Made by a program: the position numbers and the translations under genes. This document shows positions 8,784-17,539 of a stretch of DNA of 64,000 bases, piece after piece. Within the stretch, counting starts at the first letter, position 1, and the number at the start of each line of letters is the position of its first letter. The stretch covers positions 1 to 64,000 of the forward strand of contig JAFVFY010000072.1 of the NCBI GenBank assembly GCA_017475265.1, given 5' to 3'. The DNA comes from Prevotella sp. (GTDB lineage Bacteria > Bacteroidota > Bacteroidia > Bacteroidales > Bacteroidaceae). Under the pieces are notes generated by a model. It was not told the origin of the DNA and ran no database searches. It saw nothing but the letters and a program-made list of their open reading frames with translations.

Positions 8784-8861
8784 AATCACGTCGCGATTAC
8801 AACAAATCGCGACGTGATTTTAATGAATCCCGACGCGATTTTATCAAATCACGTCGGGATT
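8784..8861. repeat. Array of four 15-bp palindromic-type modules at exact 21-bp period, downstream of rho
   Basis: Modules of the form AATCnCGnCGnGATT start at 8784, 8805, 8826 and 8847. Modules 1 and 2 are exact reverse complements of each other (AATCACGTCGCGATT, AATCGCGACGTGATT); 3 and 4 are reverse complements with one mismatch. The region begins 60 bases after the rho stop. It could fold into two hairpins in RNA and help end transcription. Confidence 0.9.
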
Positions 8862-8883
8862 TTAACTTTGCCCCCTACCTTTC

Positions 8884-8899
8884 ACGGCTATAAAGCCGT
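8884..8899 (+). terminator. Small hairpin after rho
   Basis: ACGGCT-ATAA-AGCCGT forms a 6-bp stem followed by CTTTC. The T tract is poor, so it is a weak terminator candidate only. Confidence 0.3.
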
Positions 8900-8949
8900 C
8901 TTTCACCACCTTTTGCCCGTACCTTTCCAAAGAGGAAGACCATCCAGAA

Positions 8950-9750
8950 GTGCAGGATAAAGTGCAGGATAAATTCCCAGGGATATCGCAGTCTCATTGT
9001 CCGCATTGGCCGCAACAAGACCGGCCATTCGAGAGGACTGTCATTGACTGGGCTTGGAATGTGGCCTGTAAGGCTAACAAGCACATAGCCTACATCAAAC
9101 CACAACTCTCTAACTGCGATACAAAACTGTCCGATAAGCAGCAAAAGCTTGAACAAAAGATGGCAGAATTGGAGGATATCAAGGAGAAGGTGAACTACTA
9201 CGATGTGGCTTGTGTTCGCTTTGATGTGCCAGAGATTAAGGTGAAACCTCCAAAGATTACGGAACGCCCACCTCGCTTTGGGAACATTGACGACTGGATG
9301 AAGGCTCAGAACGCAACTATCAGCGAGCAATTCCATAATGCTCTCAATTCATTTGGCAAGACAGTCATAGATGCAGCCAAGAATAGCATTCTCGGAGAAC
9401 GAAAGTTTCGGTTGCTGAACCAGCGCGAGAGGGACGTTATCGGCGAAGAACTTCAGTCAATAAAATATCTCCGACATCAGCAGATACATGAAACGCTTGA
9501 ACTTCTCGCTCTCTTTGATAAACCTGACACTGCGAAACTGGTTCGAGAGGTCGCAGTTGCTCTCATGGGAGGTCGCTATGTCAACATACCTTGTGCGGGG
9601 GGAGGCTCAGTCAGTAGCGAGACTGGCTGGGACGGGCGCAAGAAAGACGAGGAGAACGAGGACTACCGACTACGTTGTTGGCTTCATGCAGCAAAGACCG
9701 TCAAGGCTTCGCGACATGTGCCAACAAAGAGGGAAGGGTATGCCCTTTGA
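8950..9750 (+). pseudogene. Mobilisation (MobV/Pre-like relaxase) C-terminal region, N-terminally truncated
   Basis: The 266-residue frame starts at a GTG (MQDKVQDK) and lacks a relaxase catalytic domain. A coiled-coil section (SDKQQKLEQKMAELEDIKEK) is followed by a region ending in a Gly-rich linker, GGGSVSSETGWDGRKKDEENEDY, and a Cys/Arg/Ala-rich tail, a pattern I associate with the C-terminal ends of Bacteroidales MobV/Pre-type plasmid recombination proteins. The match is by pattern only. If right, this is the remnant of a mobilisable element and marks the left edge of the accessory island. An intact small protein is the alternative. Confidence 0.45.
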
Positions 9751-9931
9751 CGTATTGCCGCCATCGTAACATTATATCAGCAAATAATGGAGCGCCCACA
9801 TCTGTAAATTCAGGTGAAGGCGCTTGCATTTAGTGGCGATTTCTGATAAACCGGGACTGATTTTAAACTATTCCAATAACATTTCTGTTAAAAATCGCTG
9901 ATTTTTGCCTTTTATTGATGTTATTTCAAAT

Positions 9932-9939
9932 TATATTTG
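9932..9939 (+). promoter_or_regulatory. -7 promoter box TATATTTG for the HipA-like cassette
   Basis: It matches TAnnTTTG and lies 52 bases before the ATG of the first gene of the closely spaced cluster 9992-12918. Confidence 0.5.
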
Positions 9940-9991
9940 TAATTTTGTGTTCAAAACATGACAATCTCAAACAAGGAAAGTCGGTATTAGA

Positions 9992-10402
9992 ATGAAGAAT
10001 CCATATATATCACAAGTCCTTTCTATTCAGGAAGAGGTCAAGAAGCAACTCCCCTATGGTCTTGAGACCACGGCTGATTTGCTGTTGGAGTTTATGAGTA
10101 AGAGCGAGGATGAGCAACAGAGAGATACTGCTGCCTTTATCAAAGTATCTAAGAAGATGCCAGAAATGGTCATGGTTTTCGATTTCGCCATGTCTTTGCT
10201 AAAACACGACGTCATTCCTATTCGTGAATCCATTTATGACACAGGCATTGATGGAATAAAAGAACTGAATGACCATTGGGCAGACAAGTATGGAATAGGT
10301 GAAAGCCATAAAGGCAATGCAAAAGCATACAATTTCTTCAGTTGGTTGGTTCTAAGATTGCCAGCGAAAGAGGAAATGAAGAAATTTGGACTAATTTATT
10401 AA
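9992..10402 (+). CDS. Hypothetical protein, first gene of the HipA-like kinase cassette
   Basis: The 136-residue soluble product is helix-rich, with no signal peptide or membrane segment and no domain that I recognise. The middle (PEMVMVFDFAMSLLKHDV) is hydrophobic and the end is a conserved-looking NFFSWLVLRLPAKEEMKKFGL. It ends 3 bases before the HipA-like kinase gene, so translation is probably coupled, and it likely acts with that kinase. Neither a toxin nor an antitoxin role can be assigned from sequence. Confidence 0.65.
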   Translation: MKNPYISQVLSIQEEVKKQLPYGLETTADLLLEFMSKSEDEQQRDTAAFIKVSKKMPEMVMVFDFAMSLLKHDVIPIRESIYDTGIDGIKELNDHWADKYGIGESHKGNAKAYNFFSWLVLRLPAKEEMKKFGLIY

Positions 10403-10405
10403 TTT

Positions 10406-11203
10406 ATGGCTAAAATACCAATATTAAATAGTATAGATGTTATTAGTAAGCAATACCCAACAGGTGAGACTCCTGTGTTGGTAATGTGTTCGGATATGAA
10501 TTTGTACATTTGTAAGTATATCCGTAACTCGGTTTCTGCTCAGAAATTGGCGTGTGAACTTATTGGCTCTAAATTGGCTACATCATGGGAACTGAATGCA
10601 CCACCAGTTTCATTTGTAAATATCAAATCTGAGCATTGGCCTAAAAGTTACATAACTCCTAAGGTGATGACTACTATGTTAGGAAGCAAATACCTTACCT
10701 CAGTTGATTACGTGCTACCATCGACATTCGACAAATTGGCTAAGACATCAGCGATGCTAAAACATTTGCTGAAAATAGCATTATTTGATTTCTGGGTAGC
10801 AAACGAAGACAGAAATGAAAACAATTCAAACCTGCTTTACGATGTAATCACTAAGACGTTTGTCCCGATAGATTTTGGCTGCATACTGAACAATGCAGAC
10901 TTCCAATCCTCGATGATGCAGTTAACAATTACAGATACCATCATCAATTCGTCATTATTCAAATATTTGACAGAAGGAAATGCCTCTCAAACTATTCAGA
11001 AACATATCACCAACCTAAAAGGAACATACGTTAACTATGTCAGTCAATGTCAAATGCAAATAGATGACATCGCTAATAATCTACCTTCAGATTGGAATAT
11101 TCCAACAAGTCTTGTAACAAATAAACTACTCCAGTTATTCGAACCAGGATGGACTGAAGCCGTTTGGAGTAATTTTGAAGAATGTTTAAACGATAATCTT
11201 TAA
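10406..11203 (+). CDS. HipA-like (HipA_2 type) kinase-fold protein
   Basis: The 265-residue product keeps the core kinase signatures of the HipA fold: a catalytic-loop-like DFWVANEDRNENNSNLL (about residues 130-146, with Asp and the metal-binding Asn) and a DFG-like VPIDFGC (about 153-158). It is much shorter than E. coli HipA (440 residues) and lacks the HipA N-terminal domain. Proteins of this compact class are frequently next to a DUF3037 gene, as here (5-base gap). HipA kinases phosphorylate translation factors or tRNA synthetases; the target here is unknown. A toxin or defence effector role is inference. Confidence 0.75.
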   Translation: MAKIPILNSIDVISKQYPTGETPVLVMCSDMNLYICKYIRNSVSAQKLACELIGSKLATSWELNAPPVSFVNIKSEHWPKSYITPKVMTTMLGSKYLTSVDYVLPSTFDKLAKTSAMLKHLLKIALFDFWVANEDRNENNSNLLYDVITKTFVPIDFGCILNNADFQSSMMQLTITDTIINSSLFKYLTEGNASQTIQKHITNLKGTYVNYVSQCQMQIDDIANNLPSDWNIPTSLVTNKLLQLFEPGWTEAVWSNFEECLNDNL

Positions 11204-11208
11204 GAAGT

Positions 11209-11559
11209 ATGAACAAACTAAGATATAGCATCATATATGCAGTCATCCGTCCAGAGATTTCAGAACAGATTAGCGTCGGTCTTATCTTTGTTGATGGTGA
11301 CAAGGTTGATATGCGTTATTCGAGCGAGAAGCTAAAAGCCTTACAAGGCTTGTTCCCAGAGGAAAGCTACAATTTCATTTCACGAGTCATCCGTTCTATG
11401 GGTCGCAGACAGGCAGAATACACCGCCGATACGATTGACTACCTGACACGCTATTCCAACAACATGATATCAATGTCCCCATTACAGTCTATGGACATTA
11501 CGCCTACCGAGCAAAACAAGGACAAACTCTATCGAAACTATGTGTATGGAGGAAACTAA
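11209..11559 (+). CDS. DUF3037-family protein, partner of the HipA-like kinase
   Basis: The product has 116 residues: LRYSIIYAVIRPEISEQISVG, then a short beta strand LIFVDGDKVDMRYS and a helical end. This start (a statement of strand pairs ending in a GxIxxxxD turn) is the pattern of DUF3037, a family of unknown function often encoded beside HipA_2 kinases. It follows the kinase by 5 bases. It could be the neutraliser or an adaptor of the kinase. Confidence 0.7.
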   Translation: MNKLRYSIIYAVIRPEISEQISVGLIFVDGDKVDMRYSSEKLKALQGLFPEESYNFISRVIRSMGRRQAEYTADTIDYLTRYSNNMISMSPLQSMDITPTEQNKDKLYRNYVYGGN

Positions 11560-11574
11560 TACGGGAAAAATGGT

Positions 11575-12645
11575 ATGCCACAAGAGAAAAAACAAACCAA
11601 TAAGGTTACTTTGACAACCTCTGACGGTAAGGCGGTAGAGGCTTTTGCCCCTGTAATTGTGTCTGCAAGCAGGGCCACCGATATTCCTGCGTTTTATGCC
11701 GACTGGTTCTTCAAACGGTTGGAGGAAGGCTATTCGGTCTGGAAGAATCCATTCAACGGTGTGTCGTCATACGTGGCATACCAGAATACGCGCTTCATCG
11801 TCTTTTGGTCCAAGAATCCCTTCCCCCTGCTCCAGCACTTAGACGAACTTGAAAGACGAAACATCGGCTGCTATATTCAGTACACGCTGAATGACTACGA
11901 GGCCGAAGGGCTGGAAAAAAACGTTCCTCCACTTCCCTTCAGAATTGACACATTCAAGAAAATGGTAGATCGGTTGGGCAAAGGTCGCGTCATCTGGCGT
12001 TTTGACCCTATGCTGCTCACTGACAACATTACAATTGAAAGCCTATTAGAGAAAGTAGAACGCATAGGCGACCAGTTGGTTGGCTATACGGAAAAACTGG
12101 TCTTTAGCTTTGCCGACATACTGAGTTACCGAAAAGTAAAAGCCAATCTCGACAAAAGCCACATCTCTTATCAAGATTGGACGGAACCTCAAATGCTGGA
12201 GTTTGCTGAACGCCTTGCTGCTCTTAACGAGAAATGGGGCTACACTTTGGCCACCTGTGGCGAGAAAATCGACTTAAAACAGCTTGGCATTGTGAAGAAT
12301 CGTTGCGTAGACGACGAGCTTATCATCCGTATCGCTTACGAAGACAAAGCCCTCATGGACTTCCTGAAAGTCACCATCCATCCCATGCCCGTTGCCGATC
12401 TCTTTGACAACGCCGCCCCACTTTCACCCGATGCCATTATCCTCCCCAACGGCACCTACGCCACTCACGGGGACAACCGAGACAAAGGCCAGCGCCAGTT
12501 CTGCGGCTGTATCAAGAGTAAGGATATTGGCGAGTACAACACCTGCCCGCATCTTTGCGAATATTGCTATGCGAATTCAAGCAAAGAGGCGGCAGTGAGA
12601 AATTGGAAGAAACATGAGAAAAATATATTTGGTGAAACAATATAA
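11575..12645 (+). CDS. DUF1848 family protein with C-terminal cysteine cluster
   Basis: The 356-residue product has the DUF1848 features: VSASRATDIPAFYADWF near the start, FWSKNPFPLL, YTLNDYEAEGLEKNVPP, VIWRFDPMLL and a C-terminal cysteine cluster (QFCGCIKSKDIG..., then CPHLCEYCYAN) that suggests an iron-sulfur cluster. The family is related in outline to radical-SAM or photoproduct-lyase-like barrels; its reaction is unknown. It begins 15 bases after the DUF3037 gene, so it may be cotranscribed, although DUF1848 genes are also found alone in related genomes. Confidence 0.85.
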   Translation: MPQEKKQTNKVTLTTSDGKAVEAFAPVIVSASRATDIPAFYADWFFKRLEEGYSVWKNPFNGVSSYVAYQNTRFIVFWSKNPFPLLQHLDELERRNIGCYIQYTLNDYEAEGLEKNVPPLPFRIDTFKKMVDRLGKGRVIWRFDPMLLTDNITIESLLEKVERIGDQLVGYTEKLVFSFADILSYRKVKANLDKSHISYQDWTEPQMLEFAERLAALNEKWGYTLATCGEKIDLKQLGIVKNRCVDDELIIRIAYEDKALMDFLKVTIHPMPVADLFDNAAPLSPDAIILPNGTYATHGDNRDKGQRQFCGCIKSKDIGEYNTCPHLCEYCYANSSKEAAVRNWKKHEKNIFGETI

Positions 12646-12657
12646 TACAATGAACTT

Positions 12658-12918
12658 ATGTGGATTGATAATTTCGATGATTTTATTGACTATATAGAAA
12701 CTGATGAGTTGGATGACCTCATATTGTCAGTAGGTTATACTAACGCTATGGGTGAGTATAATGAATTTGACATAACAGACATAACTGAGAGTGAACAGTA
12801 TGGAGAGAAATATATTGATGCTTTTTGCATTAACAAAGATGGTGAATATGAAGGGATTCAACGCACTTTCAAAATATGTCGATTTGATTCCATTGAGGTA
12901 AATTCTGATGAGGAATAA
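12658..12918 (+). CDS. Small acidic protein, possibly WYL-like fold
   Basis: The 86-residue product is strongly acidic in its first 40 residues (DNFDDFIDYIETDELDD). The second half, EKYIDAFCINKDG then QRTFKICRFDSIE, resembles the end of a WYL-type small beta-barrel, where an RTF(R/K)xxR strand follows a YxxAYC strand. This is a weak resemblance. It sits 12 bases after DUF1848 and 82 bases before the helicase fusion, so it may regulate or assist the latter. Confidence 0.5.
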   Translation: MWIDNFDDFIDYIETDELDDLILSVGYTNAMGEYNEFDITDITESEQYGEKYIDAFCINKDGEYEGIQRTFKICRFDSIEVNSDEE

Positions 12919-13000
12919 TTCTCACTTGAAGAGTTCTTAAAGGAAACAATGTAGCATAAAATAATAATAAGGTCTTGTTACAATTCATATTTGAACAGCA

Positions 13001-16000
13001 ATGTCGACATACCAAAATGTAATAAAGAGAATTGCTTCCGTCAAAATCGATGATATTATTTCGGCGGCAAGTTCTTGTGTACCTATTCAATATAGAACAT
13101 GTCCCTGGGTTCCAACGGAACATGGCAGAAAAGTTCTTAAGGAAGAATGGGAATTGGATTGCTATATGGCAGCATATGGTGAAATGCATAAACATAAACT
13201 ATTTGATGCCTTACAGCATTTTCCCTTTTCTGAATTAGATGATGATTTTGAGATCTATGACTGGGCTTGTGGACAGGGAATCGCTTCAATATGCTTCAAT
13301 GAGAGATTGAAAGCATTTAGGTGTAGTGGGAAACTAAAGAAAGTAACACTTATTGAACCCTCAAACGTAGCTATAGAAAGGGCACGTTTCAATATTGAGA
13401 AATCAATCCCCAATGTACGTGTTTCTATGAAAAAGTGCTATCTCCCATCTGATAACACTTCAAATGATTTTCAATACATTGATGAGATAAATGTTGAAAG
13501 TCCCATTGCAATTCATTTTTTCTCAAACATTCTTGATATTGCAAGTGTCAGTTTGAAAAAAGTGGCACAGCTGTTGTCACGTCCACATTGCAGGAGTTAT
13601 GTAATTTGTGTTGGTTATTACTCGGCTCAGAATCCTCGATTGAGATATTTTCACAATTGGTTTAATCTAAGTAAAGCAGAAATCTTTTATCAGGATGTAA
13701 AGCCCTGGATGGGAACACTTTCAAACGGACATAGTTATACAGGGGAAGTGTCTTGTTTCAAGATGACTCAAGGTGCGAATAACTCTGTATTGCTTCCTGT
13801 TGCGTTCTTCCCTGCAAAACAATTCAATGCAGCTTTCAGATTAGACCTAATGGAAGAATGGGAACGCATCAGCCGTAAGCATATTGTAAAGGATAACTCT
13901 TTCTTTGATGTCCTTGCCCCATTTGATATAGGAGCACACATTTACGATGATGTACACCCCATTCTTGCTGTATTGAATAACATTATCACAAGAGGGCTTC
14001 CAACCAAGGCGAGCCCGTTTGTGGAAGATACCTTTCAAAAAGAATTCAATTGCTCTCAGCTAAAAGAACATTTAGGAACATTGTTTTATCCTAAAAATGC
14101 AAATATAACTGAAACATCTGAGCAATTTTGTCTATTGTGGAAAGTTCCTATTTGTGTTGCACGTATCGAAAAAACGCTGATTGAAGCGTTAATCTGTGGC
14201 AAGTTGGATATTGCTGCCAAAGAGTGGAATATTATCGCAATTGAAAATGATTATCCATGTGTCGCATTGGCAATCGCAGAGATGAGCGAGATGCTTAATC
14301 GTCTGTCATCACTTACTGCTGATTATGAAGATTATCACTTGCCAGAAATCAATCTTACCATCGTAAACAAAAATTATGCAAACTCAGGGTTACATCTTGG
14401 CAACAAAGTATTCAAAAGTCCGACAAAAGCCATCCTTGCGAAGGAGTGGGATATGGTCATAGACCATTCTTTCAAAGAAACATCTGATGCACAGCATGTG
14501 TCCTTCTCTGAATACACTGCTAAAAACAATTGCTATTTCAACATTCGTTCTTCTAAAGCATATGTCGCAGAACGCATTATTTACACATCTGATAGAATTA
14601 AGTACAAGGCGTTGACATATAGGAATGAGCAAGGCGAATATGAGAACATTCCAGAGCATATTGATAATATAAGATATTTCCTTCGCCTATTGTTCCGCAA
14701 AAATGACTTTCGCCCAGGGCAGTTACCTATTTTATCACAAGCACTACAGCTACAGAGTGTAATAGGATTGTTGCCAACTGGTGGCGGTAAATCACTTACA
14801 TACCAACTGGCGGCATTGTTGCAACCTGGTGTCACAGTAATAGTAGACCCTTTGCGTTCATTAATGGCAGACCAATACGAGGGGTTGATAAAAAACGGCA
14901 TAGATTGCTGTACATTTATCAACTCGGCCATAGGCACTAGCGAACGTGAACAGCGTGAGACGATGATGGAATATTCAAGGTTGCTAATGGTATTCTTGTC
15001 ACCAGAACGACTTTGTATATACAAGTTCCGTCAACGATTGAAAAACATGCAGCAACTTGGAGTTTATTTCTGTTATGGTGTTATTGATGAAGTTCATTGT
15101 GTGTCTGAATGGGGACAAGATTTTAGATTTAGCTATCTGCATTTGGGAAGAAATTTATATCAATATGTACTACCAAAAGACAGTGATAGCCATTCCTCTC
15201 ATATTACTTTGTTTGGCTTAACTGCAACGGCTTCATTTGATGTTTTGGCCGATGTAGAACGTGAGCTTTCTGGGAACGGTGCATTCCCATTAGCAGAAGA
15301 CACTATTGTTCGGTATGAGAATTGTAACAGATTAGAATTGCAGTATAAAGTAGAAAGAGTTCCCGTTAGTTTTCAGCCAGATAGATTCTTTGTTGAGAAG
15401 ATTGAAAATGGTGGTATTGATTGGCCGTTACCATTCCCCATAGATACTTTCCATATGGGGGATGATGCCCAAAAGAGTAAGTCTGAGTTCTTGGTGTCTT
15501 ATATCAGAAAAGTTCCTGGATTTATTAGAGACTTGCAAACTTCACGCAGTATTGCACAGATAAAAGAACGTTTTAATGAAAGAGAAGCAGACCCAAATAT
15601 TGAATCTGCTGATTTAACCACGCAGTTGGATGATGTCTTTTATAAAAAACAGTTAAGCTATCAGCAAGCAGGAATTGTTTTCTGTCCTTATAGAGATGGC
15701 AGACCAATAGGCGTAAAAGTACTAGCACCAAAGCTTAAAGAAAGCATTCCTTTTGTGGCAACGTTTATGGGGAGTGGCAATACAGATGACATGGATGATA
15801 TGTCAATGGAATATATGAATATGTTTCGTGAAAACAAATCTCCATTGATGGTTGCTACAAAAGCATTTGGCATGGGCATTGACAAACCAAATGTACGTTT
15901 TACAATCAACATGAACTATTCAAGTTCGTTAGAGAGTTTTGTACAAGAGGCGGGACGTGCTGGACGTGACCGAAGAATGGCATTGGCTGTTATTCTGTTG

Positions 16001-17524
16001 ACAGATTACAAACTGGCAAAAATTAATAGAAACTTTAATGGCCCATATCCCATTGGACTTATTCGAAACAAGTGGTTTAAGTATGATGATTTACAAAAAA
16101 TAATCAGTCATTTTAATCTTGGAATACCAAAGAGTCAGATAGATATCTGCACTCCAAGTTCTGATATGATTAAGCTCCGTTGTACAATAGATAATAGATC
16201 ATTTGCATTCAACAAGTGTGGAGATTGTAAGCATTATCAATCTTGCAAGTTGCGATTGGTTGATTTGCAGTATCGAGGAACCTGGCTGTTCAATCAAGAC
16301 TTCCAAACCTATTTGAAACAATCTAAATTGCACATTTCGAAAGAGTCAATAGAGTATCTTTCTCCTGATTATGAGACCAATATGTATTTCTTTGACAACA
16401 ATTTCAAAGGAAGCTATGAGGAGAAAATGGCTATGCACACTATATTGAGTCTGAAACCAATACAATATTTCATTGGCGATTCAGAAGAAATGAAACCCAC
16501 AAAAGACTCTGTAGGTTTTCTTGCTCCGTTAAATCAACTTTCTGTAGGTGAACAACTGGTTATCTTTGTTAGATATACAAAGGATGATAGTTCAGATGTT
16601 GCAAAAGCTATATACAGAATGTGCTGTATAGGGCTTATTGATGACTTTACACAGAAATACGAAAGTAAAGATTGTGGGTACTACAGAATTGTTTCAACTA
16701 AGCAGTCAGAAGGTGGCTATTATGAGAAACTCAAAGGTTTCTTGATGCGCTACTATTCTGAGGCAAAGGCAGAACAGGAGATTGGCAAGGCAAAAGAAAT
16801 GAGAGGTGACAATGAAATCCATAAATGCCTAGCCTATCTCACAGAGTTTGTCTATGAAAAAGTAGCCATAAAAAGGAAGAACGCATTGGATGATATACGT
16901 GACTTCTGCATGAATGGTTCAAATCCAGAAGAACAATGGTTGGCAATGAATGAATCAATGAAGGATGATTTGTATTTCTATTTCAATTCAAAATATGCTC
17001 GTCATGATTACCATGCTCCTAACGGTGAACCATTTTCTTTGACAGATGATTTGGATGGTAAAGACGATGTGGAATTTGCAAACGTGAATGACTATTATGA
17101 AATGGTTGACAAATATATCAGAGTTGTTGATGATGACATAACAGGAACAGCAGGTTCTCCAATTGATAGTATCAAGCACTTACGTGGTGCCATACGATTA
17201 ATAACCCATCGCTCATTTAAAACGCCTCCCCCTTCTTTATTATTATTAAACGCTTATTGTCTGCTCTATCTTAAAGGTTATAATAATTCTGTTTTATACG
17301 AAGAAATGAAGAAAAGTTATATTAATGGATACAAGTCCTTTAAAGTTCTTACTGAAGATAAAGAGGTATTTCATAGAAATATGATTAAGTTCGCATGGGA
17401 TATATATCATCAAGGTGCAATGCCCCAAAGTTTTATTGGTAAATTAAAGGAATGGGGACTGGTCGCAGAGATAGAAGAGCAAACTGAGTGGCTTGAGACT
17501 TTCCGAAACAATTATTTGAATTAA
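13001..17524 (+). CDS. Methyltransferase-like domain fused to a RecQ-type DNA helicase, 1507 residues
   Basis: Residues about 80-260 look like a Rossmann methyltransferase: motif I YDWACGQGIAS (about 85-95), the acidic LIEPSNVAIERAR and HFFSNILDIAS. Residues about 575-1010 are a RecQ-family superfamily 2 helicase: RPGQLPILSQAL, Walker A LLPTGGGKS (Lys597), DEVHCVSEWGQDFR (motif II with RecQ aromatic-rich loop), LTATAS, and motifs V/VI with KAFGMGIDKPNV and QEAGRAGRD. A cysteine group at about 1070 (CGDCKHYQSC) may bind zinc as in RecQ. About 430 further residues have no clear domain. E. coli RecQ is only 609 residues. The ORF is AT-rich compared with flanking core genes and is followed after 15 bases by a membrane coiled-coil gene. 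Role unknown; a DNA-targeting defence complex is my inference. Confidence 0.85.
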   Translation: MSTYQNVIKRIASVKIDDIISAASSCVPIQYRTCPWVPTEHGRKVLKEEWELDCYMAAYGEMHKHKLFDALQHFPFSELDDDFEIYDWACGQGIASICFNERLKAFRCSGKLKKVTLIEPSNVAIERARFNIEKSIPNVRVSMKKCYLPSDNTSNDFQYIDEINVESPIAIHFFSNILDIASVSLKKVAQLLSRPHCRSYVICVGYYSAQNPRLRYFHNWFNLSKAEIFYQDVKPWMGTLSNGHSYTGEVSCFKMTQGANNSVLLPVAFFPAKQFNAAFRLDLMEEWERISRKHIVKDNSFFDVLAPFDIGAHIYDDVHPILAVLNNIITRGLPTKASPFVEDTFQKEFNCSQLKEHLGTLFYPKNANITETSEQFCLLWKVPICVARIEKTLIEALICGKLDIAAKEWNIIAIENDYPCVALAIAEMSEMLNRLSSLTADYEDYHLPEINLTIVNKNYANSGLHLGNKVFKSPTKAILAKEWDMVIDHSFKETSDAQHVSFSEYTAKNNCYFNIRSSKAYVAERIIYTSDRIKYKALTYRNEQGEYENIPEHIDNIRYFLRLLFRKNDFRPGQLPILSQALQLQSVIGLLPTGGGKSLTYQLAALLQPGVTVIVDPLRSLMADQYEGLIKNGIDCCTFINSAIGTSEREQRETMMEYSRLLMVFLSPERLCIYKFRQRLKNMQQLGVYFCYGVIDEVHCVSEWGQDFRFSYLHLGRNLYQYVLPKDSDSHSSHITLFGLTATASFDVLADVERELSGNGAFPLAEDTIVRYENCNRLELQYKVERVPVSFQPDRFFVEKIENGGIDWPLPFPIDTFHMGDDAQKSKSEFLVSYIRKVPGFIRDLQTSRSIAQIKERFNEREADPNIESADLTTQLDDVFYKKQLSYQQAGIVFCPYRDGRPIGVKVLAPKLKESIPFVATFMGSGNTDDMDDMSMEYMNMFRENKSPLMVATKAFGMGIDKPNVRFTINMNYSSSLESFVQEAGRAGRDRRMALAVILLTDYKLAKINRNFNGPYPIGLIRNKWFKYDDLQKIISHFNLGIPKSQIDICTPSSDMIKLRCTIDNRSFAFNKCGDCKHYQSCKLRLVDLQYRGTWLFNQDFQTYLKQSKLHISKESIEYLSPDYETNMYFFDNNFKGSYEEKMAMHTILSLKPIQYFIGDSEEMKPTKDSVGFLAPLNQLSVGEQLVIFVRYTKDDSSDVAKAIYRMCCIGLIDDFTQKYESKDCGYYRIVSTKQSEGGYYEKLKGFLMRYYSEAKAEQEIGKAKEMRGDNEIHKCLAYLTEFVYEKVAIKRKNALDDIRDFCMNGSNPEEQWLAMNESMKDDLYFYFNSKYARHDYHAPNGEPFSLTDDLDGKDDVEFANVNDYYEMVDKYIRVVDDDITGTAGSPIDSIKHLRGAIRLITHRSFKTPPPSLLLLNAYCLLYLKGYNNSVLYEEMKKSYINGYKSFKVLTEDKEVFHRNMIKFAWDIYHQGAMPQSFIGKLKEWGLVAEIEEQTEWLETFRNNYLN

Positions 17525-17539
17525 ATAAAAAAGTAAGAT

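Noticed and set aside
8950-9750. Complete relaxase gene
   Set aside because: No relaxase catalytic motif (HUH-type histidines with tyrosine) is present; only a C-terminal-like region remains.
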